DNA from: Enterobacteriaceae bacterium RIT693 | GTDB taxonomy: Bacteria; Pseudomonadota; Gammaproteobacteria; Enterobacterales; Enterobacteriaceae | DNA: 64,000 nucleotides | Direction of reading: 5' to 3' | NCBI GenBank assembly: GCA_009668225.1 | Contig: WJYK01000013.1 | Coordinates: 1 to 64,000, forward strand | Shown here: piece by piece, positions 32,261-40,848 of the stretch | How the letters are laid out: every line of letters begins with the position of its first letter | Position numbering within the stretch: the stretch's first letter is position 1 | The notes under the pieces: generated by a model | What the model was told of the DNA's origin: nothing | Database searches by the model: none | Seen by the model: only the letters and a program-made list of their open reading frames with translations | Translations under genes and position numbers: made by a program

Positions 32261-33463
32261 ATGAAACGTATTTTAGCGGCTATCTCCCTTCTCTTTTCCG
32301 CCAGCGGCTATGCTGCCGTTTCGCAGGGCGAGTACGTGGCGCGCGCCTCTGACTGCATTGCCTGCCATACCGTAGACGGCGGCCAGGCGATGGCCGGAGG
32401 CAAGAAATTTGCCACGCCGGTGGGTGATATTTACTCCACCAACATCACGCCGGACAAAACCCACGGCATCGGGGATTACAGCTACGAAGATTTCGAGAAG
32501 GCTGTTCGCCAGGGTATTGCCAAGGATGGCCACGCGCTCTACCCGGCGATGCCTTATCCTTCCTACGCCAAAATGACCGATAAGGACGTGAAGGCGCTGT
32601 ACGACTACTTTATGAAGGACGTCACTCCGGCGGCGACCGCCAATAAAGAGAACGACATTCCGCTGCTGCTGTCGGCCCGCTGGCCGCTGCGCGTGTGGAA
32701 CGGCCTGTTCGTGGATGATGTAAAATCCGGTGGAGTCGTGGTTGAAGCCCGTGGGGATAGCGCCGAGAAAATCAAACGTGGCGCCTATCTGGTGCAGGGG
32801 CCGGGCCACTGCGGCGCTTGCCATACGCCGCGCGGCATGGCAATGCAGGAGAAAGGCTACGATGACTCCAGCCCGGAATTCCTGAGCGGGGCGATGATCG
32901 ACGGCTGGTATGCGCCTTCTCTGCGCGGCATGAATATGTCGACGCAGGAAGTGAAAGATCTGCTGAGCAAAGGCCGCAGCCAGCATCACGCCATTGCTGG
33001 CCCGATGGGCGAAGTGGTGACTCAAAGCACCCAGTACCTGACGGATGCAGACCTGGAGGCTATCGCGCTGTATATCGCCAACTTCACGCCGCAAAAAACA
33101 GCGGCCACGCCGGTGAATGCTGCCGTGTTCTCACAGCCGTCCGATGGAAAAACTCTCTACATGCGCTATTGCTCAACCTGCCACAGCCCGGACGGGAAGG
33201 GCACCGACTATAACGTACCATCGCTGGTGGGCAACCCGGCGGTGATGGCGAAAGATCCGTCGTCGCTGATCCGCGTTATCGCCGACGGGGCGCATACGCC
33301 GCAAACGCAGGGTACTATCCCGTTCATGATGCCCGGCTACAAAGGTGTGCTGTCGGACAAAGAGATGGCCGATGTGGTGAACTATGTACGCGGCTCCTGG
33401 GGCAACGGCGCGCCGGCCGCAAGCGAAGCTGACGTGAAGACGATTGTCGGGGAAGCTAAGTAA
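32261..33463 (+). CDS. Tri-haem cytochrome c subunit of a periplasmic dehydrogenase
   Basis: A 400-residue exported protein with signal peptide (SASGYA|AV, ~20) and three class I haem-attachment motifs: CIACH (~33), CGACH (~186) and CSTCH (~305). Axial Met candidates are MPYPSYAKM, and MMPGYKG. This three-domain layout is that of the cytochrome subunit of alcohol, gluconate and related membrane dehydrogenases that pass electrons to ubiquinone. It is the last gene of the operon, 6 nt after the flavoprotein, and would take its electrons. Confidence 0.88.
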   Translation: MKRILAAISLLFSASGYAAVSQGEYVARASDCIACHTVDGGQAMAGGKKFATPVGDIYSTNITPDKTHGIGDYSYEDFEKAVRQGIAKDGHALYPAMPYPSYAKMTDKDVKALYDYFMKDVTPAATANKENDIPLLLSARWPLRVWNGLFVDDVKSGGVVVEARGDSAEKIKRGAYLVQGPGHCGACHTPRGMAMQEKGYDDSSPEFLSGAMIDGWYAPSLRGMNMSTQEVKDLLSKGRSQHHAIAGPMGEVVTQSTQYLTDADLEAIALYIANFTPQKTAATPVNAAVFSQPSDGKTLYMRYCSTCHSPDGKGTDYNVPSLVGNPAVMAKDPSSLIRVIADGAHTPQTQGTIPFMMPGYKGVLSDKEMADVVNYVRGSWGNGAPAASEADVKTIVGEAK

Positions 33464-33481
33464 CAAGCTTACCTGACCAGT

Positions 33482-33513
33482 CATAAAGGGGTCTCTATGA
33501 CCCCTTTATGGTT
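33482..33513 (+). terminator. Hairpin after the cytochrome c gene
   Basis: An 11-bp perfect stem CATAAAGGGGT / ACCCCTTTATG with a 7-nt loop, 18 nt past the stop codon. Only a short GTTT follows, so termination is plausible but not strong. Confidence 0.6.
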
Positions 33514-33810
33514 TCCAGCTACCGTATCCTGCAGAATTATTCGCGTGTGGTTAAATTCTCAATGTGTTTTCAATAGTAGAAACATATTTAATGATAAAGT
33601 TATTGATGCTTCCTCTCTTACAGGAAAGTTAAGTTCACCATGAGAGTATGGCAGGGGGATTAGGCATTGATTGGCTAATTCTTGCTTGTTATCAATAATG
33701 CTTTTATTTTTAACTGTAATTCTTCTCATTAGCTGTGATGAATTTTCTTATTTTATGATGGCGAATGTTGATAATGGTTGAGTGGCTTACCCACCATAAC
33801 GAGTTATGGC

Positions 33811-34008
33811 TTGCATGGTTTTACCCTGAACCTATGATGTTCAAAGAGTAAATGTAAATAAAGGAGCTATATAAGCTGTTCGCTGAGCATGGTATCGGTT
33901 AACCTGCTTAAAACAAAACATTCAGCCATGCCAGGGTACCGCGCCCCGTGTATGCGCTGTCTACCCTCTTGATGACTATTGATGCCACCCTCGGGTGGCA
34001 TTTTTTTT
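33811..34008 (+). ncRNA. Candidate small RNA with promoter and strong terminator
   Basis: A promoter-like TTGCAT (33811-33816), 16-nt spacer, TATGAT (33833-33838) is followed about 145 nt later by a textbook terminator TGCCACCC-TC-GGGTGGCA with eight T (33983-34008), yet no normal gene lies between. The predicted transcript is about 165 nt. It has AAGGAG at 33861-33866 and a possible 27-codon frame from ATG 33889 to 33972 (beginning MVSVNLLKTKH, ending MRCLPS), but the spacing from the ribosome site is too long for confidence. Confidence 0.5.
33983..34008 (+). terminator. Strong intrinsic terminator without a known upstream gene
   Basis: An 8-bp perfect stem with a two-base apex (TGCCACCC/GGGTGGCA; the loop probably takes in neighbouring bases) followed by eight T residues. 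Confidence 0.88.
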
Positions 34009-34300
34009 ACCCACGCATGCCGCTGATTTGTTATCAGGTGAAGGGGGGCTGGTGATTATTATAAGTCGTTACATACCCGACATGGCGATATAAATATTTT
34101 GTAATCATTAACCTTATTAATCAGAGAGAAGTAAAAAATTCTCTATAACTCTTAATACATTTCAAATGAGATCTCTGATGAATAATGAGCTTCTTGATTG
34201 TTCAGACGTTTGGTGATAGTTTTCCGACAAAAAAATAAAAGCATATAATTGATTCTAAGTTAAATCTTATTCTCAGCTGCGAAGAGGGAGGTTGCAGAAA

Positions 34301-34900
34301 ATGGATGTACATTGTACCGCAGACCAGAGTGATTCATTGATTTATATACTGGAGAATGGAGTGAGATTTTTCCCATCCAGGAGGTATATCACTGCTCGCT
34401 CTGGCGTTGTCATCAATCTTACAGAAAATAGCTATCGTTTTTTAACGTTGCTACTGAAGGGGGAGACAGATAAACAAAATATCATTAATCAGGTTTGGCA
34501 TGAGCAGCGGGGAGCGGTAAGCGACAGCAGCTACTACGGGCAAATATACTTACTAAGAAAAACGCTGGATCAGGTTGGTATTTCAAGCGCGATGATAAAA
34601 ACACTGCCTCGTCGCGGTGTTAAGTATATGGGGAAAGTAGAAATGATACCGGATATGGCGGAACTTTCTCCCACACCCCTTAATCATAACGAGTCCTCCG
34701 GGATGCAGGAGAATAAGCCTGAAGCAGAGCCTGTTATAAGAGAGCTGTCAACGTCGGTAGTTTCTAATATTAATAATAAATTCTCGGAATTCGCTTGGTT
34801 TAATTCCCGGCACTTTCATCTGTTGGTAACTATTATTGCTATAATCGCCGTTTGTTGGCTTTCTACGCTGGCGGTAGCGGTTTTTATTTTCCTTATCTAA
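34301..34900 (+). CDS. ToxR/CadC-like tail-anchored winged-helix regulator
   Basis: A 199-residue protein. The N-terminal ~105 residues form an OmpR/ToxR-type winged helix (INLTENSYRFLTLLLKG; NQVWHEQRGAVSDSSYYGQIYLLRKTL; IKTLPRRGVKYMG). A linker of ~65 residues follows, then a single membrane helix at ~172-198 (HLLVTIIAIIAVCWLSTLAV) with essentially nothing after it, so unlike ToxR or CadC it has no periplasmic sensor. ATG 34301 is chosen: GGGAGG lies 9 nt upstream; the TTG at 34292 touches that site. It stands directly upstream of the Tad genes and is their likely local regulator. Confidence 0.75.
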   Translation: MDVHCTADQSDSLIYILENGVRFFPSRRYITARSGVVINLTENSYRFLTLLLKGETDKQNIINQVWHEQRGAVSDSSYYGQIYLLRKTLDQVGISSAMIKTLPRRGVKYMGKVEMIPDMAELSPTPLNHNESSGMQENKPEAEPVIRELSTSVVSNINNKFSEFAWFNSRHFHLLVTIIAIIAVCWLSTLAVAVFIFLI

Positions 34901-35023
34901 GGTAAGATAATCTGAAGGATAATATGACCACATTGAGGATTTTCAAGAATTGGATTGTTAGCATAGTTCTCGTTTACTGGTGTGAACAAAATTATATTAA
35001 CAACTTAAAGAAAAGGACTCTCA

Positions 35024-35260
35024 ATGAAAAACTTTATGATTAAAAGTCATGTTAATTGCATGCTGCGTTTTGAGCAGTTTTGCAAAGATCAAAAAGGGGT
35101 GACGGCAATTGAGTATGCGCTGATTGGTGTGGCTATGGCGACGCTTTTAGCCTTTATTCTCGGCGATCAAGACTCAGGTTTCCTGGGCGCATTAAAAGAA
35201 ACCTTCGATAAAATTGCTGAAGCGATTAGCAGCGTGACTATATCAGGCTCAGGTAGCTAA
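35024..35260 (+). CDS. flp: Flp-type pilin
   Basis: A 78-residue type IVb prepilin. The leader is long and basic and ends in the processing site G|VTAIEYALIGVAMATLLAFIL, with Glu at +5 and Tyr at +6 as in Flp pilins, followed by the hydrophobic helix. The mature part is about 50 residues ending in a Ser/Gly-rich tail. It is cut by TadV and polymerised into the Flp pilus. AAGGAC precedes the ATG. A perfect hairpin just after the gene probably keeps pilin mRNA more abundant than the rest of the operon. Confidence 0.92.
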   Translation: MKNFMIKSHVNCMLRFEQFCKDQKGVTAIEYALIGVAMATLLAFILGDQDSGFLGALKETFDKIAEAISSVTISGSGS

Positions 35261-35274
35261 AAAGCACGTAATAC

Positions 35275-35306
35275 AAATAGCTGCAAGTCATCTTGCAGCT
35301 ATTTTG
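35275..35306 (+). terminator. Partial terminator/attenuator after flp
   Basis: A perfect 13-bp stem AAATAGCTGCAAG / CTTGCAGCTATTT with a TCAT loop and a TTTTG tail, between flp and tadV. As all later tad genes follow without another promoter that I can see, it likely acts as an attenuator. Confidence 0.8.
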
Positions 35307-35329
35307 TCTGCGCAAAATGGAGGTTGCTT

Positions 35330-35773
35330 GTGGACAATATCCTACAGGGTTTGGCATATATCGACTTTGCAATAATTACTTGCCTGTTATTATTTATATC
35401 CTGGCAAGATATTCTTCTTAGAGTTATCTCGAACAGTAGCCTGATTGTTTTACTATGTTTAATTGTTCCCTTTATAGCAATACAGCAGCGTGTCCCCAAT
35501 ATCGTTGCAGCACTGACTGTGATTATCGTTCTCTTTCCACTCTTTATTTATAATATTATGGGGGGGGGGGACATTAAACTCATGGCGGTATTATCGCTGT
35601 CGTTTTCATGGCATCAGGTCGCCGACTTCTTCTTTATTATTACTTTCCTTGGTGGCGTTGTTGGCCTGGTTGGAATTATTTTCTTTCGACAATCAGTTCG
35701 CGAACGAGGCATACCCTATGGCGTCCCTATTTCATTAGCTTTTATTTTATTCAATGCTGTTGTATTTAACTGA
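35330..35773 (+). CDS. tadV: Prepilin peptidase TadV with an 11-G tract in its active-site motif
   Basis: A 147-residue polytopic membrane aspartic protease of the TadV/CpaA family that cleaves Flp, TadE and TadF. The two catalytic Asp are in SWQDILLRVISN (~residue 26) and GGGDIKLM (~81, the GxGD motif). GTG 35330 is chosen because GGAGG lies 6 nt before it; the TTG at 35324 is too close. The bases 35560-35570 are eleven consecutive G, encoding the Gly-Gly-Gly just before the catalytic Asp. Slippage by one base would destroy the motif and truncate the protein. The frame is intact in this sequence. Confidence 0.88.
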   Translation: MDNILQGLAYIDFAIITCLLLFISWQDILLRVISNSSLIVLLCLIVPFIAIQQRVPNIVAALTVIIVLFPLFIYNIMGGGDIKLMAVLSLSFSWHQVADFFFIITFLGGVVGLVGIIFFRQSVRERGIPYGVPISLAFILFNAVVFN

Positions 35774-35780
35774 GGTAGAT

Positions 35781-36611
35781 ATGAATCACCGCGTGCTTTT
35801 TTTTCTCGCAATTACTGCTATTGCCGTCGGTATCGTCGGTATTTTTGTTCAGCGTTATCAGAATCCCTCAGGAAATCAGCTACAGGTGGAGCAACCCTCC
35901 GGTGTAAAGGTTATTACAATTGCTGAGGCCAGCAGAGCATTACGACCTTATGAGCTTATAGAGAGTGGTGATTACAGAATAAGAACGGTTGAGGTTGATA
36001 GTGCGAAGAAAGATATTCGCGACTTATCTTCTTTATCCTCATTGAATCTCAATGGTTATTTGGTTCGTAACAATATCCCGGAAGGAAGTGCTATTATCCC
36101 CGAATTAATTGAAGCGCCGGGAAGTAAAAATTTCATAATGAATAGCCTACGAGGTAATGAGTTGTCTTATGGTTATATAGTGAAGTCTCGGGAGGGATAT
36201 CTTTTATCTTCACTCAAAGTAGGAGAGAAAGTTTCACTTTTTATCAGGGTTATTGAAGTAGAAAAAGGGAAGAAAAGTGATGTGACCTACGTACCAGAGG
36301 GAAGCAATAGTCCCGGTAAAAACATGAAGAAATACGCACTTTCTCCTGTATTGAGCGGGCTGAGCATTTTGGATGTTCAACAGGAGAAAATGAAAGAGGA
36401 AAAGAACCACTTATCCGATCCAGATGCCGTGGTGGGGAAAATTATTCTGAGAATGAACCAACAACAGCTTGCCGATCTCAGGGTGGTTGAAAATGCGGGT
36501 GAGCTGATTCTTTTCCCGGCTGAAGGCGGCCAGGAGAATAATAAGAAAAAGGGAATGGATGAGGTATTACCTCAGTTCCGGGCAATTAAAGAATTAAGAG
36601 GTGGGAAGTGA
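35781..36611 (+). CDS. rcpC: Flp pilus assembly protein RcpC (CpaB family)
   Basis: A 276-residue protein with an N-terminal membrane anchor (VLFFLAITAIAVGIVGIFV) and a periplasmic body with a SAF-like region (EASRALRPYELIESGDYRIRTV; NNIPEGSAIIPELI) typical of CpaB/RcpC. The family links the secretin to the inner-membrane machinery. ATG 35781 follows the overlapping ribosome site GAGGTAG. Codons 6-8 contain a T8 run close to the start. The gene ends in GTGA, overlapping the rcpA start. Confidence 0.83.
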   Translation: MNHRVLFFLAITAIAVGIVGIFVQRYQNPSGNQLQVEQPSGVKVITIAEASRALRPYELIESGDYRIRTVEVDSAKKDIRDLSSLSSLNLNGYLVRNNIPEGSAIIPELIEAPGSKNFIMNSLRGNELSYGYIVKSREGYLLSSLKVGEKVSLFIRVIEVEKGKKSDVTYVPEGSNSPGKNMKKYALSPVLSGLSILDVQQEKMKEEKNHLSDPDAVVGKIILRMNQQQLADLRVVENAGELILFPAEGGQENNKKKGMDEVLPQFRAIKELRGGK

Positions 36612-37972
36612 TACATCTTATAAAAATGTCTCATTGCTGGCGTGCTAGTGTTGTGAAAGTGAGCGTCATTTTTCTATTTTTGACTATCTCTTACGCACAC
36701 GCGCGAGATATCTATATGGTACCGGGTGATTCCCAGGTTATCCAGGTACAGGATAACATTGATACAGTATTTATTTCCTCACCCGATGTGGCTGATTATG
36801 AAATTATCGGCGATCGCAGCGTGATGATTTACGCGAAGTCTCAGGGGCGTACCGATTTTGCGCTTTTTGACAAAGAAGGAGAGGTGATAAGCAAAAGTAC
36901 GTTAGTGGTCGATGCGCTACTCAGCGACATCCAAAAAAAGATTTCGCAAATTGCACCGGACAGTCAGGTGACAATCGAGAAGCTGGGACGAAGCTACGTT
37001 ATTAGCGGCACCGTTGCCACGGAAGAGGACCGCGACAAGGTTTATCAGATTGTCGGCGAGGGCGTTGGCGCGCAGAAGGCAGTGACGAAAAAGGATGTTG
37101 CCAGTACCGGTGGCGCAGGAAACGGTGAAGGGGCAAGCGGCTGGCTTGACTATGTGGCCTATCAAGGCGTGCTCAATAAGCTACAGCTCCCCATGACTAA
37201 CCAGATCAACGTGAAGTTGTCGGTTGTTGAGGTGACAAAAAGTTTTACTGACAACGTTGGCATTGATTGGGGAACATCAGGATCTACTCCGGGCACGTTC
37301 CGCTTTGTGAAATTTGATGCTGAGACGCTCACCGGCCTGGTTCATGCCATAAGCAACGACTCGGTTGCGCGCGTGCTGGCTGAGCCTAATCTGTCTGTGC
37401 TGTCGGGAGAAACGGCGGAGTTTCTGGTAGGAGGAGAGGTGCCTGTCGTCACGACGTCTGCTAACAATGGCACCAACGTGCAGTACAAGGAATTTGGCAT
37501 CAAGCTCAATGTGGGTGCCAAAGTCAGCAGCCGCAAACGTATTCGCATCACCCTCAGCGAAGAGGTCAGCAATATCGATACCGCTTACAGCAGTAAGGCG
37601 GGTGACAGCTTTCCTGCTTTGCAAATGCGCAGAGCGCGGACGACGGTAGAGCTGGCGGATGGCGAAAGTTTCCTGCTGGGCGGCCTGCTCAGCAATAACG
37701 AGACCGAGGCGCTTGCCCGCATCCCGTTTATTGGTGATGTCCCGATTCTGGGCGCGCTGTTCCGCAATGCCTCTACCTCCCGCACGCGCAGTGAGTTAAT
37801 GGTTGTGGCAACGGTTAATCTCGTTAAGCCTGTTGGCCAGAACGCAATCGTAGTGCCCGATTTTCAGCGTACCTCTACCTGGGCTCGTTTTTTGAATCTT
37901 GATGGCATTCTGAATGCGAGGGATCGAAATATGGCCCAGGAGTTTATTGAACAAGGAGGTTTTATTAAATGA
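36608..37972 (+). CDS. rcpA: Flp pilus outer-membrane secretin RcpA (CpaC)
   Basis: A 454-residue secretin. After a signal peptide (ending SYAHA, ~32) comes the pilus/BON-like N domain (IYMVPGDSQVIQV, DTVFISSPDVADYEII, IEKLGRSYVISGTV) and then the C-terminal secretin domain with VLAEPNLSVLSGETAEFLVGGE, VELADGESFLLGGLL and IPFIGDVPILGALFRN. It forms the ring through which the Flp pilus leaves. It begins at GTG 36608, overlapping the rcpC stop; ATG 36626 is an alternative. Confidence 0.92.
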   Translation: MIHLIKMSHCWRASVVKVSVIFLFLTISYAHARDIYMVPGDSQVIQVQDNIDTVFISSPDVADYEIIGDRSVMIYAKSQGRTDFALFDKEGEVISKSTLVVDALLSDIQKKISQIAPDSQVTIEKLGRSYVISGTVATEEDRDKVYQIVGEGVGAQKAVTKKDVASTGGAGNGEGASGWLDYVAYQGVLNKLQLPMTNQINVKLSVVEVTKSFTDNVGIDWGTSGSTPGTFRFVKFDAETLTGLVHAISNDSVARVLAEPNLSVLSGETAEFLVGGEVPVVTTSANNGTNVQYKEFGIKLNVGAKVSSRKRIRITLSEEVSNIDTAYSSKAGDSFPALQMRRARTTVELADGESFLLGGLLSNNETEALARIPFIGDVPILGALFRNASTSRTRSELMVVATVNLVKPVGQNAIVVPDFQRTSTWARFLNLDGILNARDRNMAQEFIEQGGFIK

Positions 37973-38445
37973 AAAGCAGCGGTTGCGTACTTTTATTGAC
38001 GTTATTTCTTGCTCCCTGTTTACAGGCTGAAACCTGGGGGGATCCCAGAATAGAAGAGAGGGACATGACGTTAACCAATACTGGCCCGATAGCGCTGGAA
38101 ATCATGGTTAATAAGATTATCGGTCAGAGTATTAATAAATTTGACGGCAACATCCGCCTTGGCTGGGCCGATGATAACTACTCGGAGACGGCACGACAAC
38201 TGCGCTCAGCATTAATTAAAAAAGGGATTGCGCCGGAGCGGGTATTACTGACCCGGAAGAGCGGCGGTTATAAAAATAATGCCCTTGTCGGTATTGAGAT
38301 TCGCATCCGGCATATCGTTATGCGGCTGCCAGAATGTGACTATTTGTCACAGAACTATCGCTTTAATAACAATGAAACGCATGGCTGCGCGCTAAATAAC
38401 ACCAGAAATTCAACAATGGTTAATTTAAATGACTATTTCTTCTAA
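37969..38445 (+). CDS. rcpB: Flp pilus periplasmic protein RcpB (CpaD-like)
   Basis: A 158-residue exported protein with signal peptide (LAPCLQA|ET, ~20). It resembles CpaD/RcpB: a region of the OmpA-like LRSALIKKGIAPERVLL type and a C-terminal Cys pair around YRFNNNETHGCALNNTRNSTM, matching the CpaD pattern of a Cys, then N and M before a final NP/ND segment. Assigned partly by its place between rcpA and tadZ. ATGA overlap with rcpA; GGAGG lies 9 nt before the ATG. Confidence 0.7.
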   Translation: MKSSGCVLLLTLFLAPCLQAETWGDPRIEERDMTLTNTGPIALEIMVNKIIGQSINKFDGNIRLGWADDNYSETARQLRSALIKKGIAPERVLLTRKSGGYKNNALVGIEIRIRHIVMRLPECDYLSQNYRFNNNETHGCALNNTRNSTMVNLNDYFF

Positions 38446-38456
38446 GGGCTGTTGCG

Positions 38457-39563
38457 ATGCTGCTATTTCCTCAGAAAAATGAGAAAGCGACCGGAACAGA
38501 TCAGGCATTCTATGTTCTGTCAGAGCGTAAAGACGTAACTGAAAAACTGGGGCAATTATTAAGGCTGGCGGGTTTTGCGCAGGTGGAAGAGATCCACAAG
38601 TCCGTAATGTATGTTACGTCACTTCAGCTAGCTCCTCAGACGCGGGGGATCATCATTGATATTGATGATAGCCTGAATGCGCAGGAGACTATCCAGGCGA
38701 TTAAAACTTTGGTACCGCGCGATGTCTGGTGCTGCGTAGTGGGGAATCAGGACTCCATCACCCTGGCGCAACGCTATGCCAGTCAGGGGCTTCACTATTT
38801 CTATATCGGGGCTCAGGATGATGAGCTGATTCAGGTTGTGACCTCCGGCCGCCGCGTAACTCCCTTTCGCTGGGCGGTTAATATCAGCGTGCTGGGCTGC
38901 AAAGGCGGTATCGGCAATACCTCGATAGCTCATCAGCTGGTGAATAACATCATTCAACTGCGGCAGATGCCAACGCTGTTTATTCAGGGGAAAGCGGGTT
39001 CAAATGATTTAGATTTGCTCTTCGATAAGAAAATGAACCAGGCGCTGATACCCGCGAATAAATATCTCGACCTCATGTGTTTGCAGGACGATTCACTACC
39101 GCAGTTAAAATATGAAACCACCGAAAAATACAATTTTGTGGTGTATGAAGAGACGGCAAATTCTGTTGAGAAAGAGCGGCTAAGGCAAATTATTGAGCAT
39201 TCATCCTGCCTGATATTAGTTCTGGATCGCTCAATGTCGTCGGTTCGCGTTGTGCGGCAGATGATTGAAATTAACGATTCTATTAGTCGCTCCCAGCGCA
39301 CGCCACGTCGCGTGCTGATATGCCTAAGCGATAGCAGGCCCGTTTCAGGGGAGATGCTGAGCGTGAAGGATATTCAGACGCTGATTCATCGCAAAATTGA
39401 CATTGTTTTCCCCTGGCGCAAAACGCAGCTGCGGCCTCCGTTTTTCTTGCTGAAACAGAAATTAAGCCCGGCAGATGCACTCACCCAGCGCGTACTTGGC
39501 GCGTCGGAAACAACAGTAAATATTAATGCGCGATGGAAAACCGGCAGAATGGGAGGGCGATAA
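38457..39563 (+). CDS. tadZ: Pilus-localising ATPase-like protein TadZ
   Basis: A 368-residue protein of the TadZ/CpaE family: an N-terminal receiver-like half (~15-135) and a C-terminal MinD/ParA-like half. The deviant Walker A reads GCKGGIGNTSIA (~residue 148), keeping KGGIGN but ending with S where ParA has a Thr. TadZ marks the pole and recruits the Tad apparatus. The gene order rcpB-tadZ-tadA is standard. Confidence 0.87.
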   Translation: MLLFPQKNEKATGTDQAFYVLSERKDVTEKLGQLLRLAGFAQVEEIHKSVMYVTSLQLAPQTRGIIIDIDDSLNAQETIQAIKTLVPRDVWCCVVGNQDSITLAQRYASQGLHYFYIGAQDDELIQVVTSGRRVTPFRWAVNISVLGCKGGIGNTSIAHQLVNNIIQLRQMPTLFIQGKAGSNDLDLLFDKKMNQALIPANKYLDLMCLQDDSLPQLKYETTEKYNFVVYEETANSVEKERLRQIIEHSSCLILVLDRSMSSVRVVRQMIEINDSISRSQRTPRRVLICLSDSRPVSGEMLSVKDIQTLIHRKIDIVFPWRKTQLRPPFFLLKQKLSPADALTQRVLGASETTVNINARWKTGRMGGR

Positions 39564-39565
39564 AA

Positions 39566-40846
39566 ATGGATGTGGCTATTGAGATACAGGAAAAGCTTCG
39601 CGAAGGCGTGCTGAAGAATATTGAAATTAATAAGATTGAGCACCTGGTCAACGATCGCGGGCAACTTCTTCATGAAATAAGCCGCCTGCTGGAAAGAGTC
39701 TGCGAGCAAGAAAACGTCTATCTTAGTACGCAGGCGCAGAGCAGCGTCGCGGAAATGATTGTTGATGAGATAATGGGATTTGGACCGCTTCGGTCGCTGC
39801 TGGATGACGACACGGTGAGCGATATTCTGGTGAATGGTCCTTCACAGATTTACGTCGAACGGCGCGGAAAGCTTGAGCATACCGACTGCCGCTTTATCAA
39901 CAATGCGCAGCTCACTGATATTGCCAAACGACTCGTGCAGCGGGTGGGGCGACGGCTTGATGCGGGGCAGCCCCTTGTCGATGCGCGCCTGCCCGACGGC
40001 AGCCGACTGAATGTTGCTATACAGCCTATTGCCCTGGATGGAACCTCAATCTCTATTCGTAAGTTTGGTAAAAATAATATTGAGCTGGTGGATTTAATCC
40101 GAACCGGGGCAATGGATGGCGCAATGGCTAATTTCCTGATCATTGCGGCGCGCTGCCGGCTCAACATCATTATCTCCGGAGGAACCGGATCGGGCAAAAC
40201 TACGCTGCTAAATGCCCTGTCGAAGTATATCGATGCGGACGAGCGCATTATCACTATGGAGGATGCGGCCGAGCTACGCCTGATGCAGCCGCATGTTTTG
40301 CGCATGGAAACGCGGTTAGCAGGGGTTGAAAACACCGGGATGGTGACCATGCGTCAGCTGCTGATCAATTCTCTGAGAATGCGGCCCGACCGCATTATTG
40401 TCGGGGAGTGTCGTGGAGAGGAAAGTTTCGAGATGCTGCAGGCCATGAATACCGGGCACGACGGCTCAATGTCGACCCTCCATGCCAATAATCCGCGCGA
40501 TGCCATATCCCGCCTTGAAAACATGGTGATGATGGCTGGAATGAATATTCCGATTGAATCGATTCGCCGCAATATTGTTTCAGCAATTAACCTTGTTATT
40601 CAGGTTTCAAGGCTAAATGACGGTTCCAGGAAAATAATGGCTATCAGCGAAGTTATGGGCATGGAAGGCGACAGGGTCATTCTTCAGGATATCTTTAGCT
40701 TTAAAAGCAACAGCGAACGTGATGAGCACGGCAAGATAACCGGCGAGTTTATCAACCACGGCCTGCTGGTACGTTCGGCGGCGATGAGAAATGCCGTCAT
40801 GTTTAGTCTGGATGAAGAACTAAAGAAAATATTCAATATGGAGTAA
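39566..40846 (+). CDS. tadA: Flp pilus secretion ATPase TadA
   Basis: A 426-residue VirB11/GspE-type ATPase driving pilus assembly. Walker [12 protein letters not shown] (~residue 210), the Asp box ITMEDAAEL, Walker [11 protein letters not shown] (~290) and the His box [11 protein letters not shown] are all intact. ATG 39566 is chosen: GGGAGG lies 9 nt upstream; the ATG at 39533 would overlap tadZ by 31 nt. The gene is followed 2 nt later by tadB. Confidence 0.95.
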   Translation: MDVAIEIQEKLREGVLKNIEINKIEHLVNDRGQLLHEISRLLERVCEQENVYLSTQAQSSVAEMIVDEIMGFGPLRSLLDDDTVSDILVNGPSQIYVERRGKLEHTDCRFINNAQLTDIAKRLVQRVGRRLDAGQPLVDARLPDGSRLNVAIQPIALDGTSISIRKFGKNNIELVDLIRTGAMDGAMANFLIIAARCRLNIIISGGTGSGKTTLLNALSKYIDADERIITMEDAAELRLMQPHVLRMETRLAGVENTGMVTMRQLLINSLRMRPDRIIVGECRGEESFEMLQAMNTGHDGSMSTLHANNPRDAISRLENMVMMAGMNIPIESIRRNIVSAINLVIQVSRLNDGSRKIMAISEVMGMEGDRVILQDIFSFKSNSERDEHGKITGEFINHGLLVRSAAMRNAVMFSLDEELKKIFNME

Positions 40847-40848
40847 AC

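Larger units (their letters stand above)
33464..34300. other. AT-rich intergenic region before the Tad locus
   Basis: An 837-nt stretch without an ordinary gene. It contains a hairpin after the cytochrome gene (33482-33510), a candidate small RNA unit with its own promoter and terminator (33811-34008), and about 290 nt of AT-rich sequence leading to the ToxR-like regulator gene. Confidence 0.6.

Noticed and set aside
35794-35803. T8 run near the start of rcpC as a second phase-variable tract
   Set aside because: It lies in Phe codons at the membrane helix; eight T is not long enough to argue for slippage beside the much longer G tract.
38457-39563. Functional loss of TadZ because its Walker A lacks the usual final Thr
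   Set aside because: TadZ/CpaE proteins commonly have atypical Walker A motifs; this is a family feature and not damage.
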